64,000 nucleotides of DNA from Bryobacterales bacterium (GTDB taxonomy: Bacteria; Acidobacteriota; Terriglobia; Bryobacterales; Bryobacteraceae), in assembly GCA_026954325.1 (NCBI GenBank), contig JAIXKK010000030.1, forward strand, positions 24,607-88,606, written 5' to 3'. Below the pieces are notes generated by a model. That model was given only the letters and a program-made list of their open reading frames with translations, did no database searches and was not told the DNA's origin. The position numbers and the translations under genes were made by a program. Positions 17,755 through 25,822 of this stretch are shown here, piece by piece. The first letter of the stretch is position 1. Each line of letters begins with the position of its first letter.

Positions 17755-18239
17755 TCAGGCAAACACCTGCTCGATTACCTTGCCGCCGAAGTCCGTCAAC
17801 TTCTCCTGACGGCCGTTGTGCAGATACCACAGTTTGTGTTGCTCCAGTCCGAGCGCATGGAGGATGGTGGCGTGAAAATCGCGCATGTGGCGGCCGTCGA
17901 TGGCGCGCAATCCGAAATCATCGGTATCGCCCAGCACCCGGCCGCCCTTCACCCCGCCGCCCGCGAACCACATCGTGAAGCCGTGCGGATTGTGATCGCG
18001 TCCGTTTCCCGATTGCGACATCGGAAGCCGGCCGAACTCGCTGCCCCAGATGATCCAGGCCGCTGCGGCTTCTGGTAGGCCCAGTAGTCCGAAGTTCTTT
18101 GTGCAAGAACTTCGGATTAGTTGCGGCGCGGAGCCATCCAGGCTTCGTCCTTGGCATAGTCCGTATAAGGACCGGCAGCCAAGGCCCCCAGCGAAAGCGC
18201 CAGCAGGCAGGCAAACGTATTTCGCATCCGTCGCGTCAT
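17755..18239 (-). pseudogene. collapsed PSD1 + DUF1501 gene pair (deletion fusion)
   Basis: Reading from 18239: a signal-peptide start ([18 protein letters not shown]), a short stretch to EAWMAPRRN, then an in-frame TAA inside a palindrome (18083-18111), then in the same frame [10 protein letters not shown], a segment typical of the region before DUF1549. Right after it, in another frame, comes [18 protein letters not shown] and the ordinary DUF1501 C-terminus ([12 protein letters not shown], ending [10 protein letters not shown] at 17755). Most of a PSD1 gene and most of a DUF1501 gene are thus missing between two short ends, some 4 kb judged from family lengths. This is the second damaged PSD1/DUF1501 pair in the window. 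Confidence 0.8.
18075..18113. repeat. near-perfect 17-bp inverted repeat
   Basis: CCGAAGTTCTT, loop TGTGC, AAGAACTTCGG is a perfect 11-bp inverted repeat; with two mismatches the arms extend to 17 bp (AGT.GT on one side against ATTAGT on the other). It interrupts the reading frame of the PSD1 relic with a stop codon, as an inserted palindromic element would. Only one copy is in this window. Confidence 0.6.
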
Positions 18240-18287
18240 CGAGTCAGTCTCTCAATTACATGCCCGGAAAATGGTACACTCCGGGCC

Positions 18288-18800
18288 ATGATCCGCCGCA
18301 TGACCGCCGACGACGTCATGGAAAACATCAGCGGTCTTTGCGCCCTGCTATCGGATGCGATCGATAGCGGAGCCTCCATTGGTTTCCTGCCCCCGCTCGA
18401 TCCCATCGAAGCGCTCGCCTATTGGGACAGCGTACGTCTCGCCGTTCACGACGGCTCCCGCATCCTGCTCGCGGCATTCGAAGGCGCCGAATTGGCCGGA
18501 ACGGTTCAACTCGATCTCTGCATGCGCGCCAACGGGAGACATCGCGCGGAAGTGACGAGGCTGATGGTCCATCGCACCGCCAGACGCAAGGGTCTCGGCG
18601 CCGCGCTCATTGCCGCGGTGGAAGAAGCCGCCCGCGCCGCGGGCCGCTCCCTGCTGGTACTCGATACGCGCAAAGGCGATCCCTCCGAAGCCGTCTACCG
18701 CGGAACCGGATACCAGGCGGCCGGAGAAATTCCGAACTACGCCCGCGGCGCCAACGGCGAACTGCATCCCACCGTGCTGTTCTACAAACAGATTGAGTGA
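18288..18800 (+). CDS. GNAT-family N-acetyltransferase
   Basis: A 170-residue acetyltransferase of the GNAT fold. The acetyl-CoA site is VHRTARRKGLGAALIAA (motif A, R/QxxGxG/A), followed by LLVLDTRKGDPSEAVYRGTG and GYQAAGEIPNYA, an arrangement common in small-molecule or aminoglycoside-type acetyltransferases. The ATG at 18288 gives the usual N-terminus (MIRRMTADDVMENI). It is transcribed away from the PSD1/DUF1501 relic and converges with the OmpA-like gene, whose stop is 2 bases away. Acceptor unknown. Confidence 0.88.
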   Translation: MIRRMTADDVMENISGLCALLSDAIDSGASIGFLPPLDPIEALAYWDSVRLAVHDGSRILLAAFEGAELAGTVQLDLCMRANGRHRAEVTRLMVHRTARRKGLGAALIAAVEEAARAAGRSLLVLDTRKGDPSEAVYRGTGYQAAGEIPNYARGANGELHPTVLFYKQIE

Positions 18801-18801
18801 T

Positions 18802-19734
18802 CTACCAGAAGATGACTTCCACCCCATGCTGGAGCCGCTCCGGAACGCCGCGCCCTTCCACCGAGAGCGGGAGGTCCACTCCTTGCGACTTCAGCCAGTT
18901 CACGATCTTCAGCGCGCGCCGCCGCGACAACTCCCGGTCCGCGCCGCCGTCTCCATGAATCTCCGTGGTCACCGTGCCGCATGACTTGAGGAACTCCTCC
19001 AGAGCCCCCAGGTTCTCCATCGATTCCGGGTAGGACATCGGATCAAGGAGGACAAGGAAGTCCGAGTTCACCATATCCGGCAGCGGCATGTCCGGCTTGA
19101 ACTTTACATCCAGGTGAAAAGGCATTCCCCTCCGCGGATCCGGAAGAGCCCGGAAGATGAGCGGTTCGCCGTGGTTATGCCCCGGCGTGAACGCTGAAGG
19201 CTGCGAGCCGTCGTTGTACCACATCCAATGGCCTTCCACCCCGGCCACGCCGGGAAATCCCTCTGAGCCCGCATCCACCGCGATCCGTTCCCACTTCGGG
19301 TTGCGTAGCAAACCGGAGAGTTTCACCGGATCGAAAACAGGGAAGGTCGTCACCAGTTCGGCTCCCTGGCGGCTGCTGAATGCGGCCGGCCGCGGTTCCT
19401 TGTCCGGTTCTTCCATCTCGAGCAGGACATTGCCGAATGCGGACCGTGCCGGCAGCACCTGCCAGCGGTCCGTATCCCCACTGAGGGCGCCGGAGTTCCA
19501 ATTGGAACATTGGACCGTGGCCCGCAATCCCTGATTGCCGGCGCGGTCGCTCCAGGACGCTATGTACAGGAAGGAGAAAGGTGAAGTGACGGGAGCTTCG
19601 ACATGATCCGCCTTGCCGACCTCCATAGGGGTGAGTTTGATCTGTTTCCCCCAATAAGAATCCACCATCCGGCCAGTGCCGGTATAAATGGCGTAGGCAT
19701 TATCGGCGGTGATATGGACAGTAAATTCAGTCAT
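18802..19734 (-). CDS. unknown N-terminal domain fused to an OmpA-like C-terminal domain, no signal peptide
   Basis: A 310-residue protein. The last 75 residues have the OmpA/MotB-type peptidoglycan-binding pattern: an IHGDGGADRELSRRRALKIV core, where GHTDxxGxxxxNxxLSxxRAxxV is usual, then WLKSQGVDLPLSVEGRGVPE. The key Asp and Arg of the family are present. Residues 1-230 (MTEFTVHITADNAYAIYTGT, IASWSDRAGNQGLRATVQC, GHWMWYNDGSQPSAFTPGHN) match nothing I recognise and look like beta-sandwich sequence. There is neither a signal peptide nor a membrane helix, which is odd for an OmpA domain. ATG at 19734 chosen from where coding character begins. Confidence 0.75.
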   Translation of the reverse strand: MTEFTVHITADNAYAIYTGTGRMVDSYWGKQIKLTPMEVGKADHVEAPVTSPFSFLYIASWSDRAGNQGLRATVQCSNWNSGALSGDTDRWQVLPARSAFGNVLLEMEEPDKEPRPAAFSSRQGAELVTTFPVFDPVKLSGLLRNPKWERIAVDAGSEGFPGVAGVEGHWMWYNDGSQPSAFTPGHNHGEPLIFRALPDPRRGMPFHLDVKFKPDMPLPDMVNSDFLVLLDPMSYPESMENLGALEEFLKSCGTVTTEIHGDGGADRELSRRRALKIVNWLKSQGVDLPLSVEGRGVPERLQHGVEVIFW

Positions 19735-19802
19735 ACCTACCACGATGTTACGCTTTGCCGTGGGGGAAGGGAAGGGTGAATCGAGGGGAGGATTAGGCGG
19801 CC

Positions 19803-21044
19803 CTACTCCGCCAGATCGAGCGCGTGCTCGAAGTCCGCCAGCAGGTCGCGCCAGTCCTCGATACCCACGGAGATACGCACCAGGCCATCGGTGACGCCGG
19901 CGATTTCCAGTTCCTCTTCGGAGACCGAGGAGTGAGTGGTGGACTTGGGATGGCAGACGAGCGTTTCCACGCCGCCGAGCGAGACCGCGTTGCGGGCGAG
20001 GTTGACGTTGCGCAGGAACTCGAAGGCCGACGGCTTGCCGCCCTTGAGATCGATGGAGATGATGGCGCCAGGGTAATCGCACTGGGTGTCACGAATGCGC
20101 ACCTGTTCGGGGTCATCGAACAGCGAGGGATAGTAAATCTTGCGAATATTGCGATGCGAGGCGAGACGTTCGGCGATACGCTGGGCGTTCTTGCCGGCGC
20201 GGTTCATGCGCAGAGGGACGGTGGGGAGGCGCGAGTCGAGAATCCAGCATTCATCCGGCTGGAGGATATTTCCAAACATCCCGCGTTTGCTCTTGATCGG
20301 GCGGATGTGCTCACTGTCGCGGGTGAGGGCGACGCCGCCGAGCATGTCGCTGAAGCCGCCGAGGTACTTAGTGGCGGAATAGAGAACGACGTCGGCTCCG
20401 TGGGTGAGGGGATGCTGGAAAGCAGGGCCAAGGAACGTGTTGTCCACCATGACCAGGGGGCGCGGGTTGCGCCGGGCGGCGGCGGAGACGGCATCGCGGA
20501 TGCCGGTCATGACAAGGGTGGGATTGGCGGGGCTCTCGATGAGGACAATCCGCAAGTCCGGCGTTGTGCGGATGGCTTCGGCGATTTGCGCGGTTTGGCC
20601 CGCGCGGACAGCCGCGCCGCGAATGCCGAAGGGTTCGAGGAATCCGTGGATAAAGTGCTGCGTGCCGCCGTAGAGGGGCACGGTGTAGACGATGTGGCCA
20701 CCGGGTTGGGCGAAGGCGAGGATGGAGGTCATAATGGCCGCCATGCCGGAATTGAAGGCGGCCGCCGCCTGGGCGCCGGGCTCGAGGGGGATGATCTGCT
20801 CCTCGAGGATTTGCGCGTTGGGGTGATTGAAGCGGCTGTAGATGAGATCGACATGCTCGCCGGGGAGCGCCTGCTCGCGACCGCCCATGATGGCGAAGGC
20901 GCGTTCGGCGGCCTCCGGAGACGTGAAAACATAGGTGGAACTGCGAAAGACGGCGGGCCGCGCCGAGCCGACACTGAGTGCGGGGTCGAACCCACGGGTC
21001 AGGACGGCGGTGTCAGGCCGCACGTATGGGTTTTTGTGGGGCAT
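19803..21044 (-). CDS. Cys/Met metabolism PLP-dependent enzyme (cystathionine gamma-synthase / methionine gamma-lyase type)
   Basis: A 413-residue fold-type I PLP enzyme of the Cys/Met family. The PLP lysine is Lys226 in LYSATKYLGG; the phosphate and ring contacts are SGMAAI (about 99-104) and LYGGTQH; IESPANP (170-176) and VDNTFLGP (200-207) are also present, as is SLGGVETLVCHP near the C-terminus. Family members make cystathionine from O-acyl-homoserine, sulfhydrylate it, or split methionine; sequence reading alone does not separate these. It stands alone, with no met genes beside it, divergent from the small protein gene at 21246. Confidence 0.88.
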   Translation of the reverse strand: MPHKNPYVRPDTAVLTRGFDPALSVGSARPAVFRSSTYVFTSPEAAERAFAIMGGREQALPGEHVDLIYSRFNHPNAQILEEQIIPLEPGAQAAAAFNSGMAAIMTSILAFAQPGGHIVYTVPLYGGTQHFIHGFLEPFGIRGAAVRAGQTAQIAEAIRTTPDLRIVLIESPANPTLVMTGIRDAVSAAARRNPRPLVMVDNTFLGPAFQHPLTHGADVVLYSATKYLGGFSDMLGGVALTRDSEHIRPIKSKRGMFGNILQPDECWILDSRLPTVPLRMNRAGKNAQRIAERLASHRNIRKIYYPSLFDDPEQVRIRDTQCDYPGAIISIDLKGGKPSAFEFLRNVNLARNAVSLGGVETLVCHPKSTTHSSVSEEELEIAGVTDGLVRISVGIEDWRDLLADFEHALDLAE

Positions 21045-21114
21045 AAGAAAAAGGTTCCAAGCTGAGTGTAGCGCCGTTGAGCCGCGCGGAACAGCCGTAA
21101 TTCACTTGGCTTGG

Positions 21115-21136
21115 CCCCCACAACCTTAGTAGGGGG
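21115..21136. promoter_or_regulatory. C5/G5 hairpin between metB-type gene and small gene
   Basis: CCCCC (21115-21119) pairs with GGGGG (21132-21136) over a 12-base loop, upstream of both divergent genes. A weak promoter for the + strand gene follows: TTGGTA (21189-21194), 18 bases, TATCCT (21213-21218). Confidence 0.3.
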
Positions 21137-21245
21137 TGGGGTTGAATCCGTCAGAACAATCGATGGTTCAATTAAGAACATCGCCGTATTGGTAAAAACG
21201 GTCCGGGAATCATATCCTGCAATTGATCAGTTCGCAAATACCGGC

Positions 21246-21503
21246 ATGACTCCAACAAACAAGCAGGCTAAGAGCCACTACTCCGAGACGGAAGCCGCCG
21301 TGGCGCTCGGGGTGTCCGTCGATGAGCTGCGTTCCGTGATTCGAAGTCACGTTGTCAAGGGGGAGGAAGAGATGGCGAATGTCGCTTCGGCAATGTTCCA
21401 GCCCTCTGATCTGTTGGTGTTGCGGATGCTCCTGAGCAGGCTCCATGCCGAATCCGCCGCGGAAGCGGACACGGCCGGCGGCGTCCGGACCGCAACCGTT
21501 TAG
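21246..21503 (+). CDS. small hypothetical protein, possible DNA-binding fold
   Basis: An 85-residue protein (ATG 21246, MTPTNKQAKSHYSETEAAVA). Residues 10-45 (YSETEAAVALGVSVDELRSVIRSHV) resemble the helix-turn-helix of MerR/excisionase-like small proteins, in which an N-terminal helix selects a site; this is only a resemblance. The second half (SAMFQPSDLLVLRMLLSRL) is an amphipathic helix. No signal peptide. A longer in-frame start at 21111 is unlikely. A weak promoter lies at 21189-21218. The oxidoreductase gene follows 101 bases downstream on the same strand. Confidence 0.6.
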   Translation: MTPTNKQAKSHYSETEAAVALGVSVDELRSVIRSHVVKGEEEMANVASAMFQPSDLLVLRMLLSRLHAESAAEADTAGGVRTATV

Positions 21504-21604
21504 ACCTTATCCGCCCCGCCTTTCTTTCGTGGCTGTGTTCCTCCGCTTTGTGGAAGCCTCGGTGTACAATGGCAATTCCGAGAATGATTCCGAAGGAGGA
21601 ACTT

Positions 21605-22507
21605 GTGGCAAAACTTGGATTTCTAGGTTTGGGGATCATGGGCTACCCGATGGCGCGGCATCTCATCCGCGCGGGGCATGACGTGGCGCTGTGGTCGAAT
21701 TCGCCGAGCAAGGCGATCCGGCTCGCGGGCGAGGAAAACAGCGGCATTGCCTGTGAGACCCCCAAGCAGGTCGCCGCGCACGCCGACATCACTTTCTTGT
21801 GCGTGGGAGACACCGGGATGTCCGCCGAGGTTATTACGGGTAAGGATGGGCTGATCGAGGCGCTGAAGCCCGGCGCGATCGTGGTGGACGCGAGTACGGT
21901 GGCTCCCAGCCACAGCCTGAAGATGCGCGATGTCCTGAAAGAAAAAGGCGTGCACTTCATGGATGCTCCCTGTACGGGGTCGAAACCGGGGGCGGAGGGC
22001 GGCACGCTTACGTTCATGGTAGGCGGCGACAAGGAAATCTTCGATAAAGTGAAGCCTTACTTTGAGATCATGGGCAAGCAGTTGTTCTACTGCGGCACGC
22101 ACAGCATGGGGATGAACGCCAAGTTGACGCAGAACCTGGTGCTGTCGAACATCCTGCAGGCTTTCAACGAGGGTATCGTGTTGAGTACAAAGGCCGGGGT
22201 GGACCCGAAGCTGATGCTGGAGATCCTCGACAAGAGCGCCGCCAAGAGCGGATTGATCAGCTACAAAGCCCCGTTCGTGTTCGCCCGGAACTTCGAGACG
22301 AACTTTTCGGTGAAGTGGATGCACAAGGACATCGGGCTGATGCTGGATTCGGGAAAAGAGATGGACGTGCCGCTGCCGCTGACGGCGCTGACGCAGCAGA
22401 TGTTCCGGGCGGCGATTGCGCAAGGCCACGGGGACGAGGATATCTGCTCTACAATCAAGGTGTTAGAAGGCTGGACGGGTGTTGAGGTAAAAGACTCCCA
22501 AAAATAG
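21605..22507 (+). CDS. NAD(P)-dependent oxidoreductase, 3-hydroxyisobutyrate dehydrogenase family
   Basis: A 300-residue beta-hydroxyacid dehydrogenase. The start is GTG at 21605, placed five bases after an ideal AAGGAGGA ribosome site (21593-21600), giving MAKLGFLGLGIMG with the Rossmann motif GLGIMG at the N-terminus. The substrate loop is DAPCTGSKPGAEGGTLTFMVG (catalytic signature, shown here in family order), and the catalytic Lys lies in GMNAKLTQNLV, where G-x-x-x-K is conserved. The family oxidises 3-hydroxyisobutyrate, tartronate semialdehyde and related acids; the substrate is not resolved. TACAAT at 21565-21570 may be a -10. Confidence 0.88.
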   Translation: MAKLGFLGLGIMGYPMARHLIRAGHDVALWSNSPSKAIRLAGEENSGIACETPKQVAAHADITFLCVGDTGMSAEVITGKDGLIEALKPGAIVVDASTVAPSHSLKMRDVLKEKGVHFMDAPCTGSKPGAEGGTLTFMVGGDKEIFDKVKPYFEIMGKQLFYCGTHSMGMNAKLTQNLVLSNILQAFNEGIVLSTKAGVDPKLMLEILDKSAAKSGLISYKAPFVFARNFETNFSVKWMHKDIGLMLDSGKEMDVPLPLTALTQQMFRAAIAQGHGDEDICSTIKVLEGWTGVEVKDSQK

Positions 22508-22521
22508 TTTTCCGATTTCTG

Positions 22522-22550
22522 TTGCATTCCAGAATTTCATATTCTATTAT
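22522..22550 (+). promoter_or_regulatory. sigma70-type promoter TTGCAT-N17-TATTAT
   Basis: TTGCAT (22522-22527), a 17-base spacer and TATTAT (22545-22550) in an AT-rich island of this GC-rich window. Transcription should start near 22556-22558, directly in front of the structured region and about 165 bases before dxr. Confidence 0.65.
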
Positions 22551-22555
22551 TGGAA

Positions 22556-22700
22556 GTAAGCCGGGGAGGCAACTCCCACCAAAGCGAGACTAACCTCATA
22601 AAGACCCCTGAAGCAAACCTCCCCGGCGCCCGAAAGGGTTTCACCTCTTTCGAGAACCTCCTCCCCACAAACTCAGGGCAATAAGTTCTGCGTAGTGAGC
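22556..22700 (+). ncRNA. candidate structured leader or small RNA upstream of dxr
   Basis: The non-coding interval starts with GCCGGGGAGG (22560-22569), which pairs perfectly over 10 bp with CCTCCCCGGC (22618-22627). A second partner for the same GGGGAGG arm, CCTCCCC, occurs at 22660-22666, so two exclusive folds are possible. A CCC-GAAA-GGG tetraloop hairpin lies between them (22629-22638). A good promoter precedes it. I compared it by eye with common riboswitch cores (TPP, cobalamin, glycine, SAM, c-di-GMP, fluoride), and with 6S, SRP, RNase P and tmRNA; none fits convincingly. It may be the dxr leader or an independent RNA. Confidence 0.5.
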
Positions 22701-22705
22701 CGCTC

Positions 22706-23911
22706 GTGATATCATTCCCTTGGGTGAAGGAAGTCACAATCCTTGGCTCCACCGGATCGATTGGAACCAGCACCCTGGACGTGATCCGGCGGAATGCCGA
22801 TAGATTTCAAGTATTTGCGTTGGCTGCCGGCCGCAACGTCGAGTTGCTTGGCAGTCAGGTGCGCGAATTTCGTCCCAAGGTCGTCGCGGTTGCAACGAAT
22901 GAGATTCTGGAGCGTCTAGTAGATGTTCTCCGGGATTCGGGATTTCCGAAGGTGGAATGGCCGGTGTTGACAAGCGGAGCCGCCGCGCGGGTGGCTGTGT
23001 CGACGGCGCCGGAAGTGCATTTCGTGATGTCGGCCATCGTGGGGGTATCGGGCCTGGAAGCTACCTACGAAGCCGTCAAGCGGGGTAAGGCTCTCGGACT
23101 GGCGAACAAAGAGGTCCTGGTCGCGGCGGGGAATCTGGTGATGAGGGCAGCGCGGGAATCAGGGACGGAACTGTTGCCGGTGGACAGCGAGCACAACGGG
23201 GCGCACCAATGTCTGCGGGCCGGGCTGCGGAAGGAAGTACGCAAACTCATCCTGACGGCGTCCGGCGGACCTTTTCGAAATACGCCGAAGGAAATGCTGG
23301 CAACCGTGACACCGGCGCAGGCTTTGAATCATCCAACATGGAAGATGGGTCCGCGCATCACAATCGATTCGGCGACGTTGATGAACAAGGGCTTCGAAGT
23401 GATTGAGGCCTGCTGGCTGTTCGATTTTGAAGCGAAGGACGTGGAGGTGGTGGTGCATCCGCAGTCGACCATCCACGCCATGGTGGAATACACTGACGGC
23501 AGCGTGATCGCTCAGATATCGGCAACTGACATGCGGATGCCGATCCAGTACGCATTGACGTATCCGGAACGGCAAGAAGCGCCCGTTCCGCGCCTGAACT
23601 GGGGCGAGACTCGCCACTGGGAATTCCATCCTCCCGATTTTGAAAAATTTCCGCTCTTGCGTCTGGCCTTTGGGGCGATGCAGAGCGGCGGTTCGGCGGC
23701 GTGTACGTTGAATGCCGCCGATGAGGTGGCGGTGGAAGCTTTTCTGGCTGGGGAGATATCATTCCCTGCGATCGCGGAGGTAGTGGAGGAAACCCTCGAG
23801 CAAGTGAGCCCCCGCGAGGCGTCTTCCATCGGAGACGTGCTGGAAATTGACCGCCAATCAAGAGAGATAGCCCGGGGCGTCTGCCATAGGCGGGCCGGGG
23901 TGAAAGCATAA
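22706..23911 (+). CDS. dxr: 1-deoxy-D-xylulose 5-phosphate reductoisomerase
   Basis: Converts 1-deoxy-D-xylulose 5-phosphate to 2-C-methyl-D-erythritol 4-phosphate with NADPH and a divalent metal, the second step of the MEP isoprenoid pathway. Visible: NADPH site VTILGSTGSIGTSTLDVI; NKEVLVAAG; the metal-ligand block LLPVDSEHNGAHQCL, where the family has PVDSEHxA; HPTWKMGPRITIDSATLMNKG; and the active-site loop between them. About 401 residues, normal length. The GTG at 22706 opens the frame; GTG at 22724 (MKEVTILGSTGSIG) fits the family N-terminus better, but neither has a clear ribosome site. The site-2 protease gene follows 5 bases later. The leader carries a candidate structured RNA. Confidence 0.95.
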   Translation: MISFPWVKEVTILGSTGSIGTSTLDVIRRNADRFQVFALAAGRNVELLGSQVREFRPKVVAVATNEILERLVDVLRDSGFPKVEWPVLTSGAAARVAVSTAPEVHFVMSAIVGVSGLEATYEAVKRGKALGLANKEVLVAAGNLVMRAARESGTELLPVDSEHNGAHQCLRAGLRKEVRKLILTASGGPFRNTPKEMLATVTPAQALNHPTWKMGPRITIDSATLMNKGFEVIEACWLFDFEAKDVEVVVHPQSTIHAMVEYTDGSVIAQISATDMRMPIQYALTYPERQEAPVPRLNWGETRHWEFHPPDFEKFPLLRLAFGAMQSGGSAACTLNAADEVAVEAFLAGEISFPAIAEVVEETLEQVSPREASSIGDVLEIDRQSREIARGVCHRRAGVKA

Positions 23912-23916
23912 CTGCC

Positions 23917-25236
23917 ATGAACTTTCTGGAGAACGTTTGGTGGCTGCTGGTCCTGATCGGGGTGATGATCCTGATCCACGAATTGGGACACTATTGGGCA
24001 GCCCGGATTTTTGATGTCAAGGTGGAGGCGTTCAGCTTCGGCTTCGGTCCGCGCCTGTTCGGATTCAAGCGCGGGGAGACGGACTTCCGCTTCTCGCTGA
24101 TGTTCTTTTTCGGCGGCTATGTGAAGATGGCGGGCCAGGAAGGCAGCGAAGAAGGAGTTACAGACCCGCGGTCGGTGCTGGCGAAGCCACGCTGGCAGCG
24201 TCTTCTGATCGCATTCGCCGGACCGTTCATGAACGTGGTGCTGGCCGTGGTGCTGGTGACCGGTCTGTTCACGGTGCACTTTCCGAAGGCGCCCGTCACA
24301 CATTCTCCGCTGGTGGGTTATGTCACGGCGGACGGTGCGGCGGCGAAGGCGGGAATCAAGGAAGGCGATCGCATCCTGCGGATCGACGACGTCAACAACC
24401 CGACGTGGGAAGATATCGCGCTCAAGGAGATCGCCAGCGCGAACCGGCCGATGCTGGTTCTGGTGGAGCGTCCCAATAAGCAACAAGAGGTGATCCGGGT
24501 AACGCCGGCGCTTGATGAGCGCAACGGGGTTGGAATCGCCGGCTGGTCTGAGGAGATGCCGGTCCAGGTGGAGAGTGTCGAACCCGGGATGGAAGCGCAG
24601 CGCGCCGGGCTCAAGAAGGGTGACTTGCTCGTGAAGGCGAACGGGGAGAAGATCCTTTCGACACCCAAGCTGCATGACATCATGAAGGCCTCCGGAGGCA
24701 AGCCGGTCATCCTCGCCTACATGCGCGACGGCCAGGAACATACGGTGGAGGTGACGCCGCGCTACAAGACGATCGAGGGTCAACCGCGGTGGCTGATTGG
24801 GGTGCGGCTGGAATCGCCGGTCACTTACGTGTCGCTTCCGGTGGTGCAGGCGTTTGAGGAATCGGTGAAGGCGAACGCGCGCAACGCCGGGTTGATCTTC
24901 CAATTCCTGAAGGGAATCGTGGAGCGGCGGATGTCGCCGAAGTCGCTGGAGGGGCCGATCCGGATCGCCCAGATCTCGACCGAGGCGGCGCGTGAAGGCC
25001 CGTCGTCCTTTTTCGGACTAATGGCGATGGTGAGCCTGAATCTGGCGATCTTCAACCTGCTGCCCATTCCCATTCTCGACGGAGGCCAGATTCTGGTGCT
25101 GCTGATCGAGATGCTCATGGGGCGCGACCTGAGCGCCACGGTAAAAGAAGCGGTGTTCAAGGTCGGCTTTGTCTTCCTTATGATGATGGTGGTGTTCGTG
25201 CTGTACAACGACATCACGAAGATCCTCACCAGTTGA
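23917..25236 (+). CDS. rseP: RseP-type site-2 membrane metalloprotease
   Basis: A 439-residue M50 intramembrane protease, normally cutting anti-sigma factors or leftover signal peptides inside the inner membrane. The zinc site is HELGH (residues 21-25) inside the first membrane helix; the second metal motif is in the C-terminal helix, NLLPIPILDGGQ. Two PDZ domains lie between (about 125-205 and 210-300, each with a G-D-x-I/L core such as GIKEGDRILRIDD and GLKKGDLLVKANG). Four membrane segments are predicted by eye. It follows dxr by 5 bases, an arrangement conserved in many bacteria. An ECF sigma/anti-sigma pair lies nearby on the opposite strand (25823-27014), a possible but unproven client. 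Confidence 0.93.
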   Translation: MNFLENVWWLLVLIGVMILIHELGHYWAARIFDVKVEAFSFGFGPRLFGFKRGETDFRFSLMFFFGGYVKMAGQEGSEEGVTDPRSVLAKPRWQRLLIAFAGPFMNVVLAVVLVTGLFTVHFPKAPVTHSPLVGYVTADGAAAKAGIKEGDRILRIDDVNNPTWEDIALKEIASANRPMLVLVERPNKQQEVIRVTPALDERNGVGIAGWSEEMPVQVESVEPGMEAQRAGLKKGDLLVKANGEKILSTPKLHDIMKASGGKPVILAYMRDGQEHTVEVTPRYKTIEGQPRWLIGVRLESPVTYVSLPVVQAFEESVKANARNAGLIFQFLKGIVERRMSPKSLEGPIRIAQISTEAAREGPSSFFGLMAMVSLNLAIFNLLPIPILDGGQILVLLIEMLMGRDLSATVKEAVFKVGFVFLMMMVVFVLYNDITKILTS

Positions 25237-25237
25237 T

Positions 25238-25265
25238 CCGGCGCGAACAAAAAGGTTCGCGGCGG
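25238..25265. terminator. hairpin between convergent rseP and DUF3106 genes
   Basis: CCGGCGCGAAC, loop AAAAAG, GTTCGCGGCGG: 11 bp with one mismatch, just after the rseP stop and 30 bases before the DUF3106 stop. No T-run, so either a GC-rich terminator for both strands or an mRNA 3' end stabiliser. Confidence 0.5.
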
Positions 25266-25295
25266 TGCTTCACCAGAGATTCCCAGCCTTGATTC

Positions 25296-25811
25296 CTATT
25301 GCGGCGGGAAGAGATTGCTCAGTTCCTGAACCATTCCCTGCTCTTCGGGGGAAAACCTGCTCTTGAAGGCGTCGCTGTTCAAATGGGTCTGACGCTCTTC
25401 AGCGGACATACGGCTGAGGCGGTTCACTTCGCGGCGGATTTCGACGCGGCGTTCCTGGGGCAGCGCGGTCATGCGGCGGTAGACCTGGCGGACGGCCTGC
25501 TGCTTTTCCGGAGGCATGCTTTCGAGGATGCGGGCCGAGCGCTGGATGCGTTGCTTCTGCTCCGGGGTCAGTTCGTTGTAACGCTCGAGATTGCGCTCTA
25601 CCCTCTTGCGGCGCTCTTCGGGAAGGCGCTCGAGGGCCCGTTCACGCTGCCGGGGGGGCATGTTGCTGAGCCGGTCGATCATCTGGGCCCTGTGGGCTCC
25701 CTGCCGCTTCTTGAGCGGCCCGTTCTTGGGGAGGACGCCTTTGCGCACCTGTGCCTGAGCCGGGAAGACCAGCAGAAGGCCGAGCAGGATTGTGAGACCG
25801 CGCGAGAGCAT
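25296..25811 (-). CDS. exported DUF3106 family protein
   Basis: A 171-residue protein with a clear signal peptide (MLSRGLTILLGLLLVFPAQA) and a highly charged, helical body rich in Arg, Glu and Met-Pro-P motifs (LSNMPPRQRERALERLPEE, LESMPPEKQQAV, LSRMSAEERQTHL), the signature of DUF3106. Members often sit, as here, behind an ECF sigma factor and a zinc-finger anti-sigma factor, and resemble periplasmic helical sensors such as CpxP or CnrX-type proteins; that analogy is inference. It begins 11 bases after the anti-sigma stop. Confidence 0.85.
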   Translation of the reverse strand: MLSRGLTILLGLLLVFPAQAQVRKGVLPKNGPLKKRQGAHRAQMIDRLSNMPPRQRERALERLPEERRKRVERNLERYNELTPEQKQRIQRSARILESMPPEKQQAVRQVYRRMTALPQERRVEIRREVNRLSRMSAEERQTHLNSDAFKSRFSPEEQGMVQELSNLFPPQ

Positions 25812-25822
25812 TTCAGGCTTCC

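Noticed and set aside
22556..22700. 6S RNA, or a common riboswitch
   Set aside because: Length and promoter are compatible with a small RNA, but I could not fit the conserved cores by eye; left as an unassigned structured RNA.
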